A stretch of 20,419 nucleotides of DNA, taken from positions 1 through 20,419 of the forward strand of contig JAHBAN010000013.1 of NCBI GenBank assembly GCA_018500075.1, given 5' to 3'. The DNA comes from Flavobacteriia bacterium (lineage in GTDB: Bacteria > Bacteroidota > Bacteroidia > Flavobacteriales > Flavobacteriaceae). The translations under genes and the position numbers were made by a program. The notes beneath the pieces were generated by a model, which ran no database searches, was not told the DNA's origin, and saw only the letters and a list, made by a program, of their open reading frames with translations. This document shows, piece after piece, positions 15,111-20,419 of the stretch. Position 1 is the stretch's first letter. Each line of letters begins with the position of its first letter.

Positions 15111-17119
15111 CGAATCCCCTCTTGGCCGACTGGGCCACCCCCTTTCAGATCGCGCCGTTTTCTCAGATCTCGGACAGTGACTTTGCGCCTGCTCTGGAGG
15201 ACGCCCTTGCCGCGCACGACGCAGAAATTGCGGCGATTGCGCAGGATGTCTCGCCGGTCTGCTTTGACAGCGTGATCGGGGCGCTTGAGGCGGCGGGCGG
15301 GGCGCTTGAAAAGGTTCTTTCGGTGTTCTTTACCGTGGCGGGGGCCGACAGCACCCCTGCGCGCGAGGCCTTGCAGCGCGCGTTTTCGCCCAAACTGGCC
15401 GCTCATTTTTCGCGCATCACCGCCAATAAGGCCCTGTTTGCAAGGATCGAGACCCTATGGGCAGAGCAGGACAGGCTAGATCTGACCGATGAGCAAGCCC
15501 GCGTTCTGATGCTCACACGCCGCAGCTTCCTGCGGGCCGGTGCCGCGCTTTGTGGCGCGCAAGACACACGAATGGCCGAGATCAAATCGCGCCTCGCCGC
15601 GCTTGGCACAAGTTTTACGCAAAACCTTCTGGCTGACGAGCGCAGCTGGTTTATGGCCCTTGGCGAGGATGACCTTGATGGCTTGCCGCAGTTTGTCATC
15701 GACACCGCCCGCGCTGCGGGCGTAGAGGCGGGGGCCGATGGGCCGGTTGTCACGCTCTCGCGGTCGCTGATTGTTCCGTTTTTGCAGTTTTCCGCCCGCC
15801 GGGACTTGCGCCAGAAAGCCTTTGAGGCTTGGGCCGCACGCGGCGCCAATGGTGGTGCAACAGACAATCGCGCAATCTGCGCCGAAATCCTTGCCCTGCG
15901 CCAAGAGCGCGCGGCCCTTCTGGGCTACGGGAGCTTTGCCGAATACAAGCTTGAAACCGAAATGGCCAAAACGCCCGCTGCTGTGCGCGCGCTTTTGATG
16001 GAGGTCTGGGCGCCGGCCAAAGACCGGGCCATCGCCGACGCCGCGGTGCTGAGGAACATGATGCACGCCGACGGGATCAATGGCGATTTGGCCGCTTGGG
16101 ACTGGCGCTATTATGCGGCCAAGCGCCGTGTGGCCGAGCATGATCTTGATGAGGCTGATGTGAAGCCCTATTTCCAACTCGAGCGTATGATCGAGGCAAG
16201 TTTTGCCTGTGCCAACCGCCTGTTCGGACTGGAGTTTGCGCCACTTGACGTGCCGCTATACCACCCCGATTGCCGCGCTTGGGAGGTCACGCGGGCGGGG
16301 CGGCACATCGCGGTCTTTATCGGCGATTATTTTGCCCGTGGCTCAAAACGCTCGGGCGCCTGGTGCTCGGCGATGCGCGCTCAGGCGAAATATCCCGAGG
16401 CGCAAACGCCTGTCGTGATCAATGTGTGCAACTTTGCCAAAGGAACACCCGCGCTGCTCAGCTATGATGATGCGCGCACGCTGTTTCATGAATTCGGTCA
16501 TGCGCTGCACCAGATGCTGTCTGATGTGACCTATGAGAGTATTTCGGGAACCTCTGTGGCGCGTGATTTTGTAGAGCTTCCGAGCCAGCTCTATGAACAT
16601 TGGCTGGAGGTGCCACGGGTGCTGGCCGAATTTGCGACCCATTATGAAACGGGCGAGGCCATGCCCGAGGCGCTGCTGGAGAAGGTTCTCGGGGCGGCGA
16701 CATTTGATATGGGGTTCCAGACGGTTGAATATCTTGCCTCGGCGCTGGTGGATCTGGACTTTCACATCGGGGCGGCGCCGGCGGACCCGATGGCACGGCA
16801 AGCCGAGGTGCTGCGCGAGATCGGGATGCCCGAGGCGATTGTCATGCGCCATGCCACGCCGCAATTTGCGCACGTCTTTGCGGGGGATGGATATGCCTGC
16901 GGATATTACTCCTATATGTGGTCGGAAGTTATGGATGCGGATGCCTTTGAAGCGTTTGAAGAGGCGGGGGATCCGTTTGATGCACCGCTGGCGGCCTCTC
17001 TGGAGCGCCATATTCTCTCGGCCGGGGGATCACGGGACGCCGCCGAGCTATATGGTGCCTTCCGCGGCCGGATGCCCGGTGCGCAAGCGCTGTTGAAGGG
17101 GCGCGGGCTTCTGGCCTGA
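15107..17119 (+). CDS. M3 family zinc metallopeptidase (oligopeptidase A / peptidyl-dipeptidase Dcp type)
   Basis: A 670-residue thimet-oligopeptidase-like enzyme that degrades short peptides, probably in the cytoplasm because no signal peptide is visible. The zinc site is intact: HEFGH (H461, E462, H465) and, 25 residues on, E490 in DFVELPSQ as third ligand. Y608-like tyrosines typical of the family occur in the GYACGYYSYMWSEV segment near 596-609. Length matches E. coli OpdA/PrlC and Dcp (about 680). Which of the two it is cannot be settled, so I give no symbol. AAAGGA at 15095-15100 is six bases before the ATG, which overlaps the MoeB-like stop as ATGA. It is the last gene of the coaBC operon and is followed by hairpins. 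Confidence 0.94.
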   Translation: MTNPLLADWATPFQIAPFSQISDSDFAPALEDALAAHDAEIAAIAQDVSPVCFDSVIGALEAAGGALEKVLSVFFTVAGADSTPAREALQRAFSPKLAAHFSRITANKALFARIETLWAEQDRLDLTDEQARVLMLTRRSFLRAGAALCGAQDTRMAEIKSRLAALGTSFTQNLLADERSWFMALGEDDLDGLPQFVIDTARAAGVEAGADGPVVTLSRSLIVPFLQFSARRDLRQKAFEAWAARGANGGATDNRAICAEILALRQERAALLGYGSFAEYKLETEMAKTPAAVRALLMEVWAPAKDRAIADAAVLRNMMHADGINGDLAAWDWRYYAAKRRVAEHDLDEADVKPYFQLERMIEASFACANRLFGLEFAPLDVPLYHPDCRAWEVTRAGRHIAVFIGDYFARGSKRSGAWCSAMRAQAKYPEAQTPVVINVCNFAKGTPALLSYDDARTLFHEFGHALHQMLSDVTYESISGTSVARDFVELPSQLYEHWLEVPRVLAEFATHYETGEAMPEALLEKVLGAATFDMGFQTVEYLASALVDLDFHIGAAPADPMARQAEVLREIGMPEAIVMRHATPQFAHVFAGDGYACGYYSYMWSEVMDADAFEAFEEAGDPFDAPLAASLERHILSAGGSRDAAELYGAFRGRMPGAQALLKGRGLLA

Positions 17120-17125
17120 TGTCGA

Positions 17126-17142
17126 ATGGCCCTTCGGGCCAT
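17126..17142 (+). terminator. hairpin after the M3 peptidase gene, possible terminator
   Basis: ATGGCCC (17126-17132) pairs perfectly with GGGCCAT (17136-17142) around a three-base loop, seven bases after the peptidase stop. No T-run follows, so it is not a classical intrinsic terminator. It may stabilise the mRNA end or assist termination together with the hairpins of the adjacent repeat. Confidence 0.45.
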
Positions 17143-17229
17143 CCGACCGGCAGGGGGCGCTGCCCCCTGGGTTCAAAAGTCTGACGCCTTTTGAACCTGA
17201 CCCCCGGGATATTTCTGGAAAGAAAAAGA
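17143..17229. repeat. hairpin-rich extragenic repeat element of the type scattered in Rhodobacteraceae
   Basis: Two perfect hairpins lie side by side. CAGGGGGC (17151-17158) pairs with GCCCCCTG (17162-17169). GGTTCAAAAG (17170-17179) pairs with CTTTTGAACC (17188-17197). They are followed by CCCCCGGGATATTTCTGG and a GAAAGAAAAAGA tail. I remember very similar GGGGGC-GCT-GCCCCC hairpins followed by a CCCCGG-xTATTT-GGAAA segment as common between genes in this family; that is memory, not a search. The element sits between two converging transcription units, where it could act as a bidirectional transcript end. Confidence 0.6.
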
Positions 17230-17260
17230 CGCGCAGGGGGCTAAAGACGCGCAAAGGGCT
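17225..17260. repeat. 18-bp tandem duplication at the 3' end of the phosphomutase gene
   Basis: Two head-to-tail 18-bp copies, 17225-17242 and 17243-17260, differ at two positions (GGG versus AAA-type change after GCGCA). The right copy supplies two bases of the TAG stop of the minus-strand phosphomutase, and the left copy carries an equivalent CTA. The duplication joins the tail of the extragenic repeat to the gene end. Confidence 0.75.
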
Positions 17261-18752
17261 AGAGTGTCTGATCGTAGTCGCCGACCGAAGGCTCTGTCCG
17301 GATGACGGCGTCCATATCGGCGAAAATGGCGCGCATTTCGGCCTCCGAGACGGCGCTTTCACAGACCACAACAAGATTGGGCGTGTTGGAGCTGGCGCGC
17401 ACAAGGCCCCATGATCCATTGTCCAGAATGACCCGCGCGCCATTGACGGTGACCACCTCTTTGATGGCGCGGCCGGCAAAGCTTTCGCCAGCCTTGGCCT
17501 TGGCGACAAGTGTGTCGACCAGCCGCCCAAGGACATCGTATTTTTCCTGATCGGCGCAATAGGGCGACATGGTCGGTGTGGCCCAGGTCTGTGGCAGGGC
17601 GCGGCGCAGGTCCGACATTTTCAGGCTCGGGTTGCGGTCCATCAGCTTACAGATTTCAACGGCGACCCGCAGGCCGCAATCATAGCCACGGCCCACAGGT
17701 TCGGCGAGAAAGTAGTGCCCCGATTTCTCAAAGCCCGCCAGCGCGCCAAGTTCCTTGACGCGGCGTTTCATATGGCTGTGGCCGGTTTTCCAGTAATCGG
17801 CCTGCGCCCCATGGGCGATCAGCTCCGGATCCGAGGCAAAGAGGCCGGTTGATTTCACATCGGCCACAAAGGTGCTGCCCGGGTAGATTTTGCTCAGGTC
17901 TCGCGCCATGATCACCCCGACCTTATCGGCAAAAATCTCTTCGCCCTCGTCGTCCACCACCCCGCAGCGATCGCCGTCGCCGTCAAAGCCGAGCGCAAAA
18001 TCGGCGCCGCTCCGGGTGACTGTGGCGCTCATGTCATGGAGCATTTCCATAGCTTCCGGGTTCGGGTTGTAATGCGGGAAGCTGTAATCGAGCGCGGTAT
18101 GGGAGGGCACAACCTCAACCCCGATCCGCTTGAACACCTCCGGCGCAAAGGCCGCCGCTGTGCCATTGCCTGTGGCGCAGACCACGCGCAGTTTACGCGT
18201 CATTTTGAAGTCTCCCACCAGATCGTCGATATAGGCCTCGCGCACCCCGTCAACAAATTCGTAAGCCCCGCCGGAGCGGGGGCGGCCGCGCCCCTCAAGC
18301 ACAATGGCGCGCAGCTCGTCCATTTCCTCCGGCCCATGGGTGAGCGGACGCTCAAAGCCCATTTTGACACCGGTCCAGCCGTTCGGATTGTGGCTGGCTG
18401 TGACCATGGCAACCGCGGGGGCATTCAAGTGAAACTGGCTGAAATAGGCCATCGGCGAGACGGCGGGGCCGATATCCTTGACATGGATGCCGGCCTGGAT
18501 CAGGCCAAGCATCAGCGCGTTCTTGATGGACAGGGAATAGTCGCGATAGTCGTTTCCAACGGCAATCACAGGTTCGATCCCTCTGGCGTGCATCTGGGTT
18601 CCGAGGCCCAGCCCCAAAGCTGTTATGCCGGGCAGGTTGATGTCGTCGGGATATTTCCAGCGCGCGTCATATTCCCTGAAGCCTGTCGGGGCGATCATCG
18701 GATCGCGCAGAAAAGACCATGTATTCGGTGTGCAGGTGGTTTTGGGCAGCAT
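17259..18752 (-). CDS. phosphomannomutase/phosphoglucomutase
   Basis: A 497-residue alpha-D-phosphohexomutase that interconverts hexose 6-phosphate and hexose 1-phosphate, the step that feeds nucleotide-sugar synthesis. All four active-site elements are present: phosphoserine S120 in TASHNPNG, the magnesium loop DGDGDR (D257, D259, D261), the sugar-recognition loop FEKSGH (341-346), and the phosphate-binding RASSNTPNL near the C-terminus. SGH in the sugar loop resembles dual PMM/PGM enzymes, but substrate preference is an inference. ATG at 18752 is preceded by a purine-rich GAGAG. It follows the kpsE-like capsule export gene on the same strand after a terminator, suggesting supply of mannose- or glucose-derived precursors for surface polysaccharide. 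It could also serve general metabolism. Confidence 0.93.
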   Translation of the reverse strand: MLPKTTCTPNTWSFLRDPMIAPTGFREYDARWKYPDDINLPGITALGLGLGTQMHARGIEPVIAVGNDYRDYSLSIKNALMLGLIQAGIHVKDIGPAVSPMAYFSQFHLNAPAVAMVTASHNPNGWTGVKMGFERPLTHGPEEMDELRAIVLEGRGRPRSGGAYEFVDGVREAYIDDLVGDFKMTRKLRVVCATGNGTAAAFAPEVFKRIGVEVVPSHTALDYSFPHYNPNPEAMEMLHDMSATVTRSGADFALGFDGDGDRCGVVDDEGEEIFADKVGVIMARDLSKIYPGSTFVADVKSTGLFASDPELIAHGAQADYWKTGHSHMKRRVKELGALAGFEKSGHYFLAEPVGRGYDCGLRVAVEICKLMDRNPSLKMSDLRRALPQTWATPTMSPYCADQEKYDVLGRLVDTLVAKAKAGESFAGRAIKEVVTVNGARVILDNGSWGLVRASSNTPNLVVVCESAVSEAEMRAIFADMDAVIRTEPSVGDYDQTL

Positions 18753-18774
18753 AAAGGCTCTCGTTCGGCTAAAG

Positions 18775-18813
18775 GAAAAAATCTGTGGCGCAGGCCAGGC
18801 CCATCGCCACAGA
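18775..18813 (-). terminator. Rho-independent terminator after the kpsE-like gene
   Basis: On the minus strand TCTGTGGCG pairs with CGCCACAGA (9 bp, arms at 18805-18813 and 18782-18790) around a 14-base loop, directly followed by a run of T residues (the A tract at about 18775-18781 on the + strand). It begins three bases past the kpsE-like stop and ends about 22 bases before the phosphomutase ATG. It should stop or attenuate read-through into the phosphomutase gene. Confidence 0.85.
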
Positions 18814-18815
18814 GA

Positions 18816-20419
18816 CTAGTTTGAAACTTGTTCTCGCAAGATCGAGCTTGTCAGAGACACCATAAGGTATACCCCTGAAAAAATCAGGAAGGCCAGAACA
18901 GTGTTTTCAAATTTGCGCGGATAGCTCGGGGCATCGGAGGCAATCGGGCGCACCGGCACGGTCAGATACCGAACCTGCCGGCCAGCCTCGAGGGCAGCTT
19001 GCTTCTCGCCTTGCAGCGCAGACTGCAGGAAAGCATCCGCTGTGGCAAGGTCGGCCCGGGCGAGTTCTATTTCGGTGGATTGCTGCACGAGCGACAGCCC
19101 GGAGCTGTCTGCCTCAATCATGCGCGCATTGAGACCGGTCAAGACATCCTGAAGGCGGCGCACATCCCCCCGTGCGCCGTCAACTTTGGCCTGATTGGGG
19201 CGCGGGTTGTCGAGCAGGGCCTGAAGCGCGAGCTTCTTTTCAAGGAGCTGTTGATCATAGGTGGTGATCTGGGTGCGCAGGGCGGCAAGCTGCTCTGTTG
19301 GATCAGCAGAATAGACTTCTTGCAGCCGGATCAGATTTTCCTGCGCGCTGCGGCGCTCTGTTTTGGCGCGCTCAAGATTGCGCCGCGCGTCTTCCATGGC
19401 ATCATTGCGGATGTTTTGCGAAAGCTCATCAACCCGTTCTTCGGCATAAGAAATCAACGCCTTGGAGAAGTCTGTGGCAACCACAGGATCGGCCGCAATC
19501 ACCTCCATTTTGACAACACCCTCGGTCGGATCATAGCCGATTTTGATGTTCTTTTTATAGACTTTATGGGCCGCTTCATTGGTTGCCTTGGGGTCGAGCC
19601 TCTGAATGGCGTCAATCTGGGGCTGGGCAAAGTGGCGCTTATAGCCGAGCGCTTCGTCAAGCCGGATCATGGCGTCTTTGGACGTCAGATAGGACTGAAC
19701 GGCGATGCTCTCTTGGGAGTTGGCAAGCTGTGAGGGGATCAAGCCGCTCAACGGCCCTCCCGAGCCGCCATCTGCGGATTGGATCAGAAACTCCGATTTG
19801 GTCGAATACATCGGTGTGGCAATGGCATAATAATACCAGCCCGCCAAAATCGTCGGCAAAAAGACAAAGGCCGAGAGCCGGGCCAGCAAAAGCAGAAGCC
19901 GCTTGCGACGGCGGCTGGCAATATCGCGCTGAATGCCGGTGATTTCCAGAGCGCGGCGGTCAGCAGAATAAACCTCGGTCTGGGGCAGCTGAGAGGCGGC
20001 CGGCTTGATGGTTTGGGGCAGCTGGATCTTTCCCATACCGGGCAGAACCGTGCCGGTCTGCTCCCCGGAGGACGCGCGCTCACCGTCTTTGCCGGGCACA
20101 ACAAGGTCAAGCGTATTGGAGGACTGGAACGGATCAATCCCCTTCAGGCGCAGCTGGCGCACCGCGTCAAAGTCAGAAATCGGGGCCAGCCCGTGTTTTT
20201 GGGCCATGCGCCGCGCCATGCGCAGCTGTCGCCCGGTGAGGCCTTCGCGGCGGATCGCGTCAATATCGGTTTCGGCCTTGACCTCGCGTGCAGAGTCAAC
20301 GGCCCCGGCCCGCGCGGCGGCGGGTTGCTCTGGCGGCTTGGGCGGGTCTTGCGCGCTCTGTGGCGCTGGGCGCGCCTGATCCGCCGCCTGCGTGGCCTCT
20401 TGTGCCGCTGAGGGGCGGG
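18816..20419 (-). CDS. capsule polysaccharide export inner-membrane protein, BexC/CtrB/KpsE family (5' end beyond window)
   Basis: The frame stays open to the right edge with no stop and no ATG/GTG/TTG upstream of the internal ATG at 20219, so the gene is partial; 534 codons are visible. Those 67 extra codons are Ala/Pro/Gln-rich and then read LTGRQLRMARRMAQKHG, continuous with the rest. The protein has a long cytoplasmic N-terminal part, a transmembrane segment at about visible residues 177-198, a periplasmic Wzz-like part, a long helical coiled-coil region rich in charged residues, a proline motif (VPVRPIASDAPSYP), and a C-terminal transmembrane segment (about 505-527). This is the layout of polysaccharide co-polymerases that link the ABC exporter to the outer-membrane channel in capsule export. 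Exporter and channel genes are expected outside the window. Confidence 0.88.
   Translation of the reverse strand, partial: RPSAAQEATQAADQARPAPQSAQDPPKPPEQPAAARAGAVDSAREVKAETDIDAIRREGLTGRQLRMARRMAQKHGLAPISDFDAVRQLRLKGIDPFQSSNTLDLVVPGKDGERASSGEQTGTVLPGMGKIQLPQTIKPAASQLPQTEVYSADRRALEITGIQRDIASRRRKRLLLLLARLSAFVFLPTILAGWYYYAIATPMYSTKSEFLIQSADGGSGGPLSGLIPSQLANSQESIAVQSYLTSKDAMIRLDEALGYKRHFAQPQIDAIQRLDPKATNEAAHKVYKKNIKIGYDPTEGVVKMEVIAADPVVATDFSKALISYAEERVDELSQNIRNDAMEDARRNLERAKTERRSAQENLIRLQEVYSADPTEQLAALRTQITTYDQQLLEKKLALQALLDNPRPNQAKVDGARGDVRRLQDVLTGLNARMIEADSSGLSLVQQSTEIELARADLATADAFLQSALQGEKQAALEAGRQVRYLTVPVRPIASDAPSYPRKFENTVLAFLIFSGVYLMVSLTSSILREQVSN

Noticed and set aside
20217..20219. ATG at 20219 as the start of the kpsE-like gene
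   Set aside because: The frame continues upstream to the window edge with sequence (LTGRQLR) continuous with the protein, so the ATG is internal and the gene is 5'-truncated by the window.

Overview
This 20.4 kb, GC-rich window is almost entirely chromosomal housekeeping DNA. It looks like an alphaproteobacterium of the Rhodobacterales (Roseobacter group). The evidence is the recognisable proteins (GlnD with tandem ACT domains, glutathione synthetase, a membrane-anchored MoeB-like protein, a BexC/CtrB/KpsE-type capsule export protein), and an extragenic element at about 17143-17229 of a kind I remember as common between Rhodobacteraceae genes. The species assignment is inference. I see no rRNA, tRNA, CRISPR array, prophage, transposase or insertion sequence.

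Left part (1-7.6 kb): a terminator for a + strand gene outside the window is followed by trpS (-). A rhomboid-fold membrane protein (+) that has lost the catalytic residues is transcribed divergently from trpS. It converges, with a 26-bp 3' overlap, on a minus-strand series read as LppC/LpoA-like lipoprotein, then glnD, then murJ (lipid II flippase). The 161-bp glnD-murJ spacer holds palindromes and a short match to the 3' core of the glycine riboswitch on the opposite strand.

Middle (7.6-12.2 kb): rsmI, yraN and gshB run on the + strand, divergent from the lipoprotein gene. The rsmI/lpoA/yraN neighbourhood is also found in enterobacteria. gshB overlaps tail to tail with comM (-), which lies behind a glutathione S-transferase gene (-). 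The GST-comM spacer holds three TTAA boxes, two of them inside repeated GGTTAACGC units. This is a candidate CtrA-type control region.

Right part (12.2-20.4 kb): coaBC, dut, a membrane-anchored MoeB/ThiF-type adenylyltransferase and an M3 metallopeptidase form a tight + strand operon with TGATG and ATGA stop/start overlaps. Convergent to it, on the minus strand, are a 5'-truncated kpsE-like capsule export gene, a Rho-independent terminator, and a phosphomannomutase/phosphoglucomutase gene. Together these suggest a surface-polysaccharide locus continuing past the right edge.

No clear new multi-gene system is visible. The points most worth a second look are the TTAA boxes before comM, the triple-substituted rhomboid, the membrane-anchored E1-like enzyme, the glnD-murJ spacer, the glnD start, and the extragenic repeat with an 18-bp tandem duplication touching the phosphomutase stop codon.
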